From contig CAVRGG010000004.1 of NCBI GenBank assembly GCA_963720695.1, positions 682,001-746,000 on the forward strand: a stretch of 64,000 nt of DNA. The letters are read 5' to 3'. The position numbers were made by a program, and so were the translations under genes. This document shows positions 1 to 11,333 of this stretch, in pieces. Each line of letters starts with the position of its first letter. Positions within the stretch are counted from its first letter, which is position 1. The stretch is from UBA668 sp963720695 (GTDB lineage Bacteria > Actinomycetota > Acidimicrobiia > Acidimicrobiales > Ilumatobacteraceae). The notes under the pieces are model-generated. The model worked only from the letters and a program-made list of their open reading frames with translations, had not been told where the DNA came from and made no database searches.

Positions 1-1400
1 TCGATCTCACCGGGTTCGCACTGGAGCTCGCCGCGTGGGGAACTCCTGTGGACGAGTTGCGCTGGGCGGACAGGCCGCCGTCGCGGACGCTGCAGCAGGG
101 AGTCGAACTGCTCGAGCGGCTGGGCGCGCTCGACCCGAACGGTCGCCCCACCGAACGCGGCCGGCGGATGCTGTCGTTGCCGTTGCACCCACGGCTCGCC
201 TGCATGGTCGATGCCGCGCCACCGATCGACCACGGCCTCGCGTGTGTCGTCGCCGCGCTGCTCGACGAGCGAGACATCTTCCGCGGCCGCCCCGACGATC
301 TTCCCGCAGACCTGGCGCTGCGCGTCGCGGTGATCGGGGGCCAGCACCACGACCTCGCCGATCGACGCGACGTCCGCAGGGTGTTGGAGCGTTCGAGCGA
401 TCTCGCACGACGGGCGGGCGTCAGCTTCGACATCGACGCCATCCGCGTCGACCACTGCGGATCCGTGTTGGCGCACGCCTATCCCGATCGAGTCGCGGTG
501 CGCCGCAGCCAGCCCGGACAGTTCCAGATGCGCACGGGATCGTCGGCGTGGACACCACCCACCGACCCGCTCGCCAACGAACGGTTCGTGGTCGCCGCGG
601 ATCTCGACGGCAAGCGGGACAACGCCCGCATCCGCATCGGTGCCGCACTCGACACGCAGGAACTGATCACCGCGCTGGCCGACCAGATCGAGACGCGGGA
701 GAGCCTGGTGTGGGACAAGCAGCGCGACGATCTCGTGCAGCGGATCGAGACCCGGCTCGGTGGGATGCTCCTCGACGAGCAGGTGCGCGCCGCACCGCCG
801 GGCGACGAGACCGTCATCGCGTTGCTCGACCGGGTGCGCACCACCCGTCTCGCCGCGCTGCCCTGGACCGAACGCACGGTTGCCCTTCGACACCGCGTCG
901 CGTTCCTCCGCCGTACCTTCGGTGAGGAGTGGCCGGACTGGAGCGACAAGGCGCTGATCGCCGACCTCGACGAATGGCTCGCGCCGTTCCTGCAGCACGC
1001 CACCGGCGCCGCCGATCTCGCCCGGCTCGACACCGAGATGCTCCTCACCGCCCGGCTCGACTGGGACGCCTCGAGCCGGCTGGCCGAGCTCGCACCCGCC
1101 ACGCTGGAGACGGCCAACGGCCGCACGGTCGTCATCGACTACGAGCGCGACGTGCCGACGGCGAGCGTGCGCGTGCAGGACCTGTTCGGCACCCGCACGC
1201 ATCCCACCGTCGCCGATGGGCAGGTCGCGATCGCACTGGAGCTGTTGTCCCCGGCGGACCGGCCGGTGCAGATCACCCGCGACCTGCCGGGTTTCTGGGC
1301 GGGCACATGGGCCGACGTCCGCAAGGACATGGCCGGCCGCTACCCCAAGCACCAGTGGCCCGACGACCCCGCCAACGCCACCCCCAAGCGGCTCAAGTGA
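1..1400 (+). CDS. hrpB: ATP-dependent helicase HrpB, C-terminal part (5' truncated by window edge)
   Basis: The frame is open from the first bases, so the gene starts before the window; about 465 C-terminal residues are present. The visible part begins in the helicase-associated (HA2) region (FALELAAWGTPVDELRW) and ends with the HrpB-type C-terminal domain (DYERDVPTASVRVQDLFG, then LPGFWAGTWADVRKDMAGRY and PKHQWPDDP). The DExH motor motifs lie upstream and cannot be checked. HrpB proteins are DEAH/RHA-like RNA helicases of poorly defined cellular role. The C-terminal signature separates HrpB from HrpA. The next gene starts 43 bp downstream on the same strand but is functionally unrelated. Confidence 0.9.
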   Translation, partial: DLTGFALELAAWGTPVDELRWADRPPSRTLQQGVELLERLGALDPNGRPTERGRRMLSLPLHPRLACMVDAAPPIDHGLACVVAALLDERDIFRGRPDDLPADLALRVAVIGGQHHDLADRRDVRRVLERSSDLARRAGVSFDIDAIRVDHCGSVLAHAYPDRVAVRRSQPGQFQMRTGSSAWTPPTDPLANERFVVAADLDGKRDNARIRIGAALDTQELITALADQIETRESLVWDKQRDDLVQRIETRLGGMLLDEQVRAAPPGDETVIALLDRVRTTRLAALPWTERTVALRHRVAFLRRTFGEEWPDWSDKALIADLDEWLAPFLQHATGAADLARLDTEMLLTARLDWDASSRLAELAPATLETANGRTVVIDYERDVPTASVRVQDLFGTRTHPTVADGQVAIALELLSPADRPVQITRDLPGFWAGTWADVRKDMAGRYPKHQWPDDPANATPKRLK

Positions 1401-1443
1401 CGGCCCGCCCGGATCTGGAGTGACGGCGACTCGACTCCGAGCG

Positions 1444-4400
1444 ATGACTCACATAGTGTCCCGCTCCATGCAGGTGGGACGGCGGGGAGCACGCATCGGG
1501 TTGGTGGTCGCACTCGGTGTGGTCGGGATCGTGGTGCCGGCGACGGCGCGAGCCGCGACGCCGATCGCGCCCGTGACCGATCGCGGCCTGACGCCGCCGG
1601 TCGGTGCCCACATCTCCATCGACGACGCGTCGGCCACACCGCCCGCCCTTCCTCAGCCGCGCCTCGACTCGGTGATGACAGCCAGGGCGCGAGCATCGGT
1701 GACGACCGTGACCGTCGAGATCGAAGGTACGGACGCCGCGATCGCCGCGGCAGTCGCGGCGGCCGGTGGCACGCTCGGCCGCGGAGGCGGGGGGCTGTTC
1801 CTCGCCACCGTGAGGTCGGATCGGCTCCCGGCGCTGGCCGGCACCGACGGCATCACACAGGTGCGCCAGCCGGTCGAGGTCGCGAGCGCGCACGTCGACG
1901 TGCCCAGCGTGGAGCGCGGACCCATCGTGTCTCGCAACTGGCAGGCATCGCGGCCGTGGCACGATGCCGGCTACACGGGTGCGGGCAGCAAGGTCGGCGT
2001 GGTCGGCCTGTTCGACCTCACCGTGCTGGCCAATCAGATCGCCACCGGCGAGATTCCCGATGTCCCGTCCGGCAATCGCATCTGCGTGTCGAGCGGCGCC
2101 ACGTGTCCCTTCGGCACCCCCGGCGCAACCTTCGGCAATTCGCTCGCCGAGATCATCTCCGACGGTGCCCCGGATGCCTCGCTGTACCTGGCCGAGTTGG
2201 GTTCTCGCGGCGACTACTACTCGGTGATCGACTGGATGGCGTCGAACGGCGTCACGATCCTGTTGAACCCCATCATCTGGACCTACGACGGGCCGGGCAA
2301 CGGGACTGGCCCGTCGGCGGCGATCATCAACTACGCGGTGTCCAAGGGCATCGCGTGGTTCAACACCGGTGGTGAGATGGCGAGGGCGGTGAACCCGGAC
2401 TTCACGACGTACGCCGGCACCTACTACCGCTCCTACTGGAACGACACCGACAACGACCGATGGATGAACTTCAACGGCGCCGACGAGTCGATGGGGGTCT
2501 ACTGCGGGATGCTGCTCGGCCTCCGGTGGAGCGACTGGGGTGCGACCCGCACCGACTACGACCTCTACATCTCCGACTACAACCCGAGCAACGGTGTGAA
2601 CGCGACGAAGGTGCTGCTGTCGGGTGCCGACCAGTCGTTGCCCGGGGCGCAGCCGCTCGAAGGCACGAGTGGCACCCGGCTGTGCAACACCAATCCGGCC
2701 AACGGTCCCGTGTACGACACCAACAAGGACGGCTTCGTCAGCCTGTGGGTGAAGTACGAACCGACCCGGTCCACCGGCAACCCGCCCGCGTACGACATCA
2801 TCGAGATCGGCACGTACTACGGGTGGCTCGAGTACCAGACCGATCCGGGCAGCGTGGGCATCGCATTCGCCGACTCCGCCAACCCCGGCATGCTCACGGT
2901 CTCCGGTCTGCGCGGCCAGGTGTTGATGGACTTCCCGAACGGCAGCTACGGACCCACCAACGACGGCCGGACCAAGCCCGACATGGTGTCGTGGCCGTGC
3001 ACGGACACCTCAGTCGACGGGTCGTCCTCATCATCCTGCTCGACGTCCGGATACTTCGGCTCCGACGCTGCGGCAGCGGCGGTGGCCGGCTGGGCCGCGC
3101 TCACCAAACCGGTGATCGGCCTCGACACGCCGGCCGTGATGGCGCGCTATCTGCGCGACCAGGGCACCAACCTGTACGGCGTCCCGATCGCCCCGACGCA
3201 GATGGTCGGCTACGGCATGGCCACGCTGCCGGCCGTCCCACCCACGTACCAGGCGACGAACTTCACCGCCATCTCCCCGACGAGAGTCATCGAGTCCCGC
3301 GGCGCGCCGTACGCCACCATCGGGATGCCGGCGCACCGACTGATCGGTGGCGAGACGGTGCACTACAACGTCGGGAGCCAGTTCGGGTCGGCCACGTCAC
3401 TGCTCCTCAACGTGACCATGGTCAACGTGTCCAAACCTGGCTTCATCTCGGTGTACCCCGCGGGCTGGGCGGCGCCCGGACAAGTGGCGACGCTCAACGC
3501 CGACATGGTCGGCCAGACGCGATCCAACACGGTCATCGTCCCCATCGGCGACCAGGGCTACATCGACATCTTCGCCAACGTCCCGACCGATGTCGTGATC
3601 GACGTCCTGGGCGTGTTCGCCGCGGATCCCGAGACGGGCTACGGGAGCCTGGTCAACGTGAGCCCGACCAGGCTGGTCGACACGCGCACCTGTGTCGGCG
3701 TCCAGAACTGCACGGGGCAACCGGTGCAGGCGGGCACCTGGACCGACATCGACGTCCGCGGGTTCTCGGACCCCGGCTGGCCGGCGGTGGTGATCCCCGA
3801 CAACGCGTCTGCGGTCGCGCTCTCGGTCACCGCCGACACCCCGAGTGGTCGCGGGTTCATGGCGGTCGTGCCGGGCAACTCGGCGGCGACGACCTCGTCG
3901 AACCTCAACTTCGAGTCCGGCCAATCGGGCACTGCGCTCACGTTCGTCAAGATCGACGGCGGAGCCAACGGTGTCGTGCGGGTCCTCATGAACCGCACCG
4001 CGCACCTGCAGGTCGACATCCTCGGATGGTTCACCGGGCCGCTCGGGTACACCGAGCCCGCAGGCCAGTTCGTGCCCGTGCGACCGTTCCGACTGCTCGA
4101 CTCTCGCGAACCGACCGCCAGCGCACCCCCGCCGCCCGCCGCCGGGCAGGTGGTGCCGGTGAACGCCGTTGCGGCCGGCGTGCCGACGTCCGCCGGTTCG
4201 GTGTTCGTCAACAACGTCGCCGTCCAGGCGGCGGCAGCGGGAGAAGTGCAGGTCGCCGACACCGCACAACCCCAGCCACCGGGCTTCCGAAACCTGACGG
4301 TCGGAGCGGCCAACCAAACGCGAGCCACCTCGACCATCACCAGGCTCGCCGACGGTACGTTCACGATGACCGGCACGATGACGGCGCACTACGTGAGCGA

Positions 4401-5538
4401 CATCGCCGGCTACTTCGTCGGCGCGACGTTGAGTCCGCTTCCGCCCGGCCAGACCCACCCTGCGACGGGTGCTGCGCTGTCGAGGGACCCCGTGAGCTTG
4501 GTCTCGTGGTCGCACGATTACAACTCGATGTCGGACGACGGCCGCTTCGTGCTCGGCACCGGCGACGCGTCCCCGTCCGGCATGCGCCTCTATGACGCGA
4601 CGACGGACTCGACGACCACCATCCTGCCGCTGACGACCAACGGAGTCCTCAGCGGCAATGGGTCCACCGTGGCGTACGACGGTTATTCCCAGGCGGTCGG
4701 GGCGTCCCCACAGGTGTGGGCCTACGACGTCGCGACGGCGATCAGCCAGAAGGTGTCGATCGACGACTCCACCGGTGACTTCGTCGACGGCACATACGCG
4801 ACGCTGGGTGGTGTCTCCTCGTCAGGCACGCTGATCGCCTTCATGTCGACGGCGGTTCTGGCGCCCGGCGGCACAGCGGGTCTCCCCAACATCTATGTCC
4901 GAAATCTGACGACCCAGACCAACAAACTGGTCGGTATCGCGGGTCAGTACCTCGCCGTGTTGAAGATTTCCAGCGACGGCTCGACCGTCGCATGGACCGA
5001 AGTCCCACCCGGGATGCCTCCCCAACTCATGGTCTACAAGGTCGCCTCGGCGACCGGGGTGTCGTGGCCGTTGCCGTCGGCGATGGTGACCAACCTCGAC
5101 CTCGACGGCTCAGGTTCGGTCGCGTTGGTCAGTTCGTTCACCAACGGCAGTCCGTGCCTTTCGCAGCCCGTGACCCTGACCCGTGTGAACACGGCCACGG
5201 GAACCGCGACCACGATCCCCGTTCCCTCCGCTGCCACGACGTGTTCGACGCGCTCCATTCAGCTCAGCGACGACGGCGCCACGATCATGATCCAGCGGAT
5301 GGCCCCGTACCTCAGCGTCGCGAACGGAGGGGGCGCCATCTTCCTCCTCGGGATGGACGGCAGCGTCATCGAACGTGTCGACCGCACGTGGAACGGCTAC
5401 GCCCCGCGTTACCCGTCGATCGCCGCCGTGATGTCGCCGAACGGTGAATTCGTCGCATACACCAACGGCAGCGACAACATCCTCGTCACCCCCAACCCCG
5501 ATGCGACGGTCTACATCTTCGCCCGCCATCCCACATGA
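1444..5538 (+). CDS. Secreted protein: degenerate subtilase-like domain, three surface repeats, beta-propeller (twin 1)
   Basis: About 1364 aa with a Sec signal (basic start, hydrophobic stretch, ARA-AT cleavage region). I chose ATG 1444; the frame is open further upstream but runs into hrpB. Residues ~150-600 follow a subtilase subgroup layout (KVGVVGLFD; NSLAEIISDGAPDASLYLAE; GPGNGTGPSAAIINYA; FGSDAAAAAVAGWAAL). The catalytic Asp, His and Ser positions read Gly, Phe and Asp, and the oxyanion Asn is Glu, so peptidase activity is unlikely. Next come three copies of an actinobacterial surface repeat running from a PTRL(I/V)DTR-like start to a VDILGWF-like end. The tail (~1010-1364) is made of TolB/WD40-like blades (LSDDGRFVL, SSDGSTVAW). 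Its stop overlaps the start of its paralogue. Probably a cell-surface or secreted binding protein; the ligand is unknown. Confidence 0.85.
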   Translation: MTHIVSRSMQVGRRGARIGLVVALGVVGIVVPATARAATPIAPVTDRGLTPPVGAHISIDDASATPPALPQPRLDSVMTARARASVTTVTVEIEGTDAAIAAAVAAAGGTLGRGGGGLFLATVRSDRLPALAGTDGITQVRQPVEVASAHVDVPSVERGPIVSRNWQASRPWHDAGYTGAGSKVGVVGLFDLTVLANQIATGEIPDVPSGNRICVSSGATCPFGTPGATFGNSLAEIISDGAPDASLYLAELGSRGDYYSVIDWMASNGVTILLNPIIWTYDGPGNGTGPSAAIINYAVSKGIAWFNTGGEMARAVNPDFTTYAGTYYRSYWNDTDNDRWMNFNGADESMGVYCGMLLGLRWSDWGATRTDYDLYISDYNPSNGVNATKVLLSGADQSLPGAQPLEGTSGTRLCNTNPANGPVYDTNKDGFVSLWVKYEPTRSTGNPPAYDIIEIGTYYGWLEYQTDPGSVGIAFADSANPGMLTVSGLRGQVLMDFPNGSYGPTNDGRTKPDMVSWPCTDTSVDGSSSSSCSTSGYFGSDAAAAAVAGWAALTKPVIGLDTPAVMARYLRDQGTNLYGVPIAPTQMVGYGMATLPAVPPTYQATNFTAISPTRVIESRGAPYATIGMPAHRLIGGETVHYNVGSQFGSATSLLLNVTMVNVSKPGFISVYPAGWAAPGQVATLNADMVGQTRSNTVIVPIGDQGYIDIFANVPTDVVIDVLGVFAADPETGYGSLVNVSPTRLVDTRTCVGVQNCTGQPVQAGTWTDIDVRGFSDPGWPAVVIPDNASAVALSVTADTPSGRGFMAVVPGNSAATTSSNLNFESGQSGTALTFVKIDGGANGVVRVLMNRTAHLQVDILGWFTGPLGYTEPAGQFVPVRPFRLLDSREPTASAPPPPAAGQVVPVNAVAAGVPTSAGSVFVNNVAVQAAAAGEVQVADTAQPQPPGFRNLTVGAANQTRATSTITRLADGTFTMTGTMTAHYVSDIAGYFVGATLSPLPPGQTHPATGAALSRDPVSLVSWSHDYNSMSDDGRFVLGTGDASPSGMRLYDATTDSTTTILPLTTNGVLSGNGSTVAYDGYSQAVGASPQVWAYDVATAISQKVSIDDSTGDFVDGTYATLGGVSSSGTLIAFMSTAVLAPGGTAGLPNIYVRNLTTQTNKLVGIAGQYLAVLKISSDGSTVAWTEVPPGMPPQLMVYKVASATGVSWPLPSAMVTNLDLDGSGSVALVSSFTNGSPCLSQPVTLTRVNTATGTATTIPVPSAATTCSTRSIQLSDDGATIMIQRMAPYLSVANGGGAIFLLGMDGSVIERVDRTWNGYAPRYPSIAAVMSPNGEFVAYTNGSDNILVTPNPDATVYIFARHPT

Positions 5539-8500
5539 GAACGGTTACCCCCATGCGATCCTTTCGACGCGACCTCCGGGTCGGTCTGGTGGCGGCGATC
5601 GCCGTGGCCGGCGTGGTCGTCCCGACATCCACTGCGCTCGGTTCAGCGAGCCCGACCGCCGTCGAGCGGGGACTGACCCCGCCGGTCGGCGTGCAGGGCG
5701 CCGTCGAGACCGCGAGTGCCACGGCCGGCCCTGCGGCCGCACCACAGCCTCGGCTCGACGCGGCGCTCGCCGAGCGGTCCCGCGGCCGCGGCGTCGCTCC
5801 GATCACGGTCGAGATCTCCGGCGAGGACAGCGCGATCGTCGGCGCTGTCGCTGCGGCCGGCGGATCGCTGGGCCGCGGCGGAGGGGGTCTCTACCTCGCC
5901 ACCGTCTCGACGGATCGGCTCGCCGCGCTCGCCGGCACCGAAGGCGTCACCCGGGTTCGAGCGCCTGCCGATGCCCACGCCTCACACGTCGAGCTGCCGC
6001 GGGTGGAGCGGGGCCCGATCACCCCGACGGATCTCGGGCTGATGGCGTGGACCAGCGTCGGGTACACCGGCGTCGGCAGCAAGGTCGGCATCATCGACGC
6101 GTTCGACACGACCGCGCTCGCGACCGAGATCGCCAGCGGCGAGCTCCCGGCGATCCCCGCGGGAAATCGGTACTGCGTGTCCGCGGGTGCCACCTGCCCG
6201 TTCGGATCACCCGGTGCGACCTACGGCAACTCGTTGGCCGAGATCGTCGCCGACAACGCACCGGGAGCACAACTCTACCTCGCCGAGCTCGGCACGCGGC
6301 CGGACTACTACAACGTCATCGACTGGATGGCCACCAACGGCGTGCACATCATCCTCAACCCGATCGAGTGGACCTACGACGGTCCCGGCAACGGCACGGG
6401 TCCCTCGGCCGCCATCGTCAACTATGCGGTCACCAAGGGCATCGCCTGGTTCAACACCTCCGGCGAGATGGCGCACGCTCCCGGCTACACCAAGTTCGCC
6501 GGCACCTACTACCGGAGCTACTGGAACGACCCCAACAACAACCGGTGGATGAACTTCAACGGCACGGACGAATCACTGTCGGTGTACTGCGGCATGTTGC
6601 TCGGGCTGCGGTGGAGCGACTGGGGCGCGACACGCACCGACTACGACCTCTACATCAGTGACTACAACGGCGCCACCGGGGTCAGCGCCCCTCGACCGGC
6701 GGTGCCGCAGTACGGGAACAACCAAGCGCTCGCCGGGGCCCAGCCGCTCGAAGCCACCGACGGTGTCCGGCTGTGCAACACCGACCCGACGAAGGGCCCG
6801 GTCTACGACACCAACAAGGACGGCCTGGTCAGCCTGTGGGTGAAGTACGAGCCGACCCGTTCCAGCGGCAACCCGCCCGCCTACGACATCATCGAGATCG
6901 GGACCTACTACGGCTGGCTGGAATACTCCTCCGACGCCGGGAGTGCGGGCATCCCGTTCGCCGACTCCGCGAACGCCGGCATGCTCACCGTCGGCGGAGC
7001 GCCGCTCGGCACACCTGATCTCCCGCAGAGCAGCTTCGGGCCGACGAACGACGGCCGCCAGAAGCCCGACGTGGTCTCCTCGATGTGCGAGCCGACCTCA
7101 CTGGCCGGGTACGCGATCGACGGCTGCGAGACCCAGGGCTACTTCGGCGCGGACGCGGCTGCGGCGAAGCTCGCCGGGTACGCCGCCGTTGCCCGACCGG
7201 TGATCGGGCTCGCCACACCGGCGCAGATCGCGGCGCTACACGCGGGACCTCGGGCTGAATCACCAGGTGTTCTCCGGGCCTCCGATCTCGCAGCAGTACG
7301 GCTACGGAAACGCCACTCTCCCGGGGTACCCCACCCCGTACCAGGCATCCCAGTACGTGGCATCCGCACCGGTCAGATTGATCGACACGAGACCTTCACC
7401 GACCGGCCCGATCGGCGTGCCCACCGCGCATCGGATGGGTGCCGGCGAGACCATTCGTTACACCTCGCAATGGGCCGCCCGTGCGTTCGTCCTCAGCGTC
7501 ACCGCCGTCAACGCCTCCAGGCCCGGATTCGTCGCCGCATACCCATCGGGTTGGGCGGCGCCCGGCCAGATCGCGTCGCTCAACGTCGACGTCATCGGCC
7601 AGACCCGGAGCAACCTGGTCGTGGTCCCCCTCGTGAACGGCTCCTTCGACATCCACGCGTCGATGGAGACCGACGTCGTCGTCGACCTGGTCGGTGGGTT
7701 CGTCGGCCCTGGTACCGGTAGCGCCAGCGGCAACTTCGTCTCTGTGCAGCCCTCGCGCATCGTGGACTCGCGTACCTGTCTCGGGCTGTCGCCCTGTGGC
7801 GGCGCGCCGTTGCCCGCGGGAGTCTGGACCGATGTCCAGCTCAGCGGGATCGCCGACGCCGGTGACCCTCGCTCCGTCATTCCCTCGAACGCGATGGCCG
7901 TCGCCCTCTCGGTGACCGTCGACTCGCCGGCACTCCGAGGCTTCCTGTCCGTCGTCCCGGGCGGCACCACCGTCCCGAGCACCTCCAGCCTCAACTTCGA
8001 GGCCGGCCAGACGGCGACGTCGTTGGTGTTCGTCTCGATCGACGGCCCCGCCAACGGGATCGCTCGCTTCCTCGCGAACCGTTCGGCGCACCTGCAGGTG
8101 GACATCCTCGGGTGGTTCACCGGGCCGCCGGTGAAGGTCGGCGGGGGCGGCGAGCGGGAGGGCCTCTTCGTCCCGATGCGCCCGACTCGGCTGATCGACA
8201 CACGCCCACCGACGTACGGGACGCCACCCGTACCGGGCCAGGTGGTCGCGGTGAACACGGCCGCCGCCGGCGTCCCCGAAGGCTCCGCCGTGATCGTCAA
8301 CGACGTCGCCGTCCAGTCTGGCGGCCCGGGCCAGGTGCAGATCGCGGCGACGGCCCAACCCCAGCCACCGTCGTTCCGCAACCTCACCATCGCCGTGCCG
8401 TACCAGACCAGGGCTGCCTCCACCATCACCCGCACCGCGGCCGGGGGGTTCACGCTCACCGGCACGATGACGTCGAACTACACGAGCGACATCGCCGGAT

Positions 8501-9591
8501 ACTTCCAGGGCCCGACCCCTCAACCGTTGGCGGTGGACCAGACGGTGCGACTCACCGCCATTCCGGCCTTGTTCGACATGGCGAACCTCGACGTGTCCGA
8601 GGACGGCCGTTACGTGCTGATCGACGACCCGCACACCGGCAACGGATCGGTGAAGCTGTGGGATCGGACCACGGGTGTGGCGACGGACATCCTGCCGGAG
8701 GTGCTCACGTCGGTGGCCCACGGCAACTTCACGCTCACCGGTGACGGTGAGGAAGTGCTGTTCTCATGGCAGAACTATCCCGTGACGGGCGTCAATCGGC
8801 AGGTCTGGTCGTACAACATCGCCAGTGGCCAGTACACGATCATCTCGGTGGACGGCAATGGCCAGTTCGGCACCGATGGAGACTCCGCGACCCGAGGCGT
8901 CTCCACCGACGGATCCGTCGTTCTCATGTCGTCGAACGCGTCACTGTCACCCGCTGACACCGTGCCGGGGTCGCCGAACTGGTACATCCGCGACCGCCTC
9001 CACAACACCACGACCCTGGTGCCCATCCCCGCGGTGACGTCGGTCTACCCCATGCTCTCCTCCGACGGATCCACCGTCGTATGGGGCGAGGCGACCGGCA
9101 CCGCGGGAACGACAGCACTGCGCTCCTACAAGGTCGCCACGGGGACGACCACCACGCTCGTCGTGCCGGAGATCTTCGATTTCTCGATGCAGATCTCGGC
9201 GGATGCGACGACCGCGCTGATCCAGGTGCCTCGCTCGAGTTCCTACGAGTTCGACCTGTACATGATGAACGTCGCCACTGGAGCACGCACCAAGGTGCCG
9301 ATGCCGCTGGATTCCGAGGCGTTCTACGCGGTCGCCCGCCTGAGCGGTGACGGCAACTCGATCGTCGCGACCATCTCGCCACAGTCGCTCTATCGCATCA
9401 GCACCTCCGGAGTGATCCTCGAGCGGATCGACCGCGGCTACACCGGCTATCTGCCCAACGCCAACACCGAGACACGATGGACGATGTCGTCGAACGGTCG
9501 ACACGTGCTGTTCAGCTCCCAGGCCACCAACCTGGTGCCCGGCCCTGTCGTCTCGCCAGCGGTGTACCTGCACGATCAGAACGCGACCTGA
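5535..9591 (+). pseudogene. Twin 2 of the degenerate subtilase/surface-repeat/propeller protein, frameshifted
   Basis: Paralogue of the preceding gene, starting at ATG 5535 inside its stop codon (ATGA). It has its own signal peptide and the same order: dead subtilase domain, three PTRLIDTR-to-DILGWF repeats, propeller. The frame is lost at about 7232-7233: the upstream frame gives TPAQIAAL, while twin 1 has TPAVMARYLRDQG. Removing one G of the GG at 7232-7233 restores AQIARYTRDLGLNHQVFSG and joins the frame that runs to the stop at 9591. Triad positions read Asp, Tyr and Asp, so this copy would also be catalytically dead. Either a genuine one-base insertion or a sequencing error; the downstream half is intact and well conserved, which favours error or a very recent mutation. 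Confidence 0.85.
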
Positions 9592-9620
9592 GCCGTTGGG
9601 AACCGGATTGTCGTCGGGCG

Positions 9621-9626
9621 TAGCCT
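9621..9626 (+). promoter_or_regulatory. Putative -10 box of a leaderless fumarase transcript
   Basis: TAGCCT lies 6 nt before the fumarase ATG (9633), with no Shine-Dalgarno sequence between. The same TANNNT-N6/7-RTG arrangement precedes 16476 (TACGAT), 18384 (TAGGCT), 42373 (TACATT) and 44476 (TACCCT). Leaderless transcripts with this spacing are common in actinobacteria. The assignment is by pattern only. Confidence 0.5.
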
Positions 9627-9632
9627 GAACGC

Positions 9633-11306
<1,674 letters not shown>

Positions 11307-11333
11307 GCAGCACGACAGCGAGGACGGCTGCGG

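Noticed and set aside
2460..4595. Long plus-strand frame of Arg/His/Pro-rich sequence
   Set aside because: Shadow of twin 1 in another frame; composition is the low-complexity type produced by GC-rich third positions, with no motifs.
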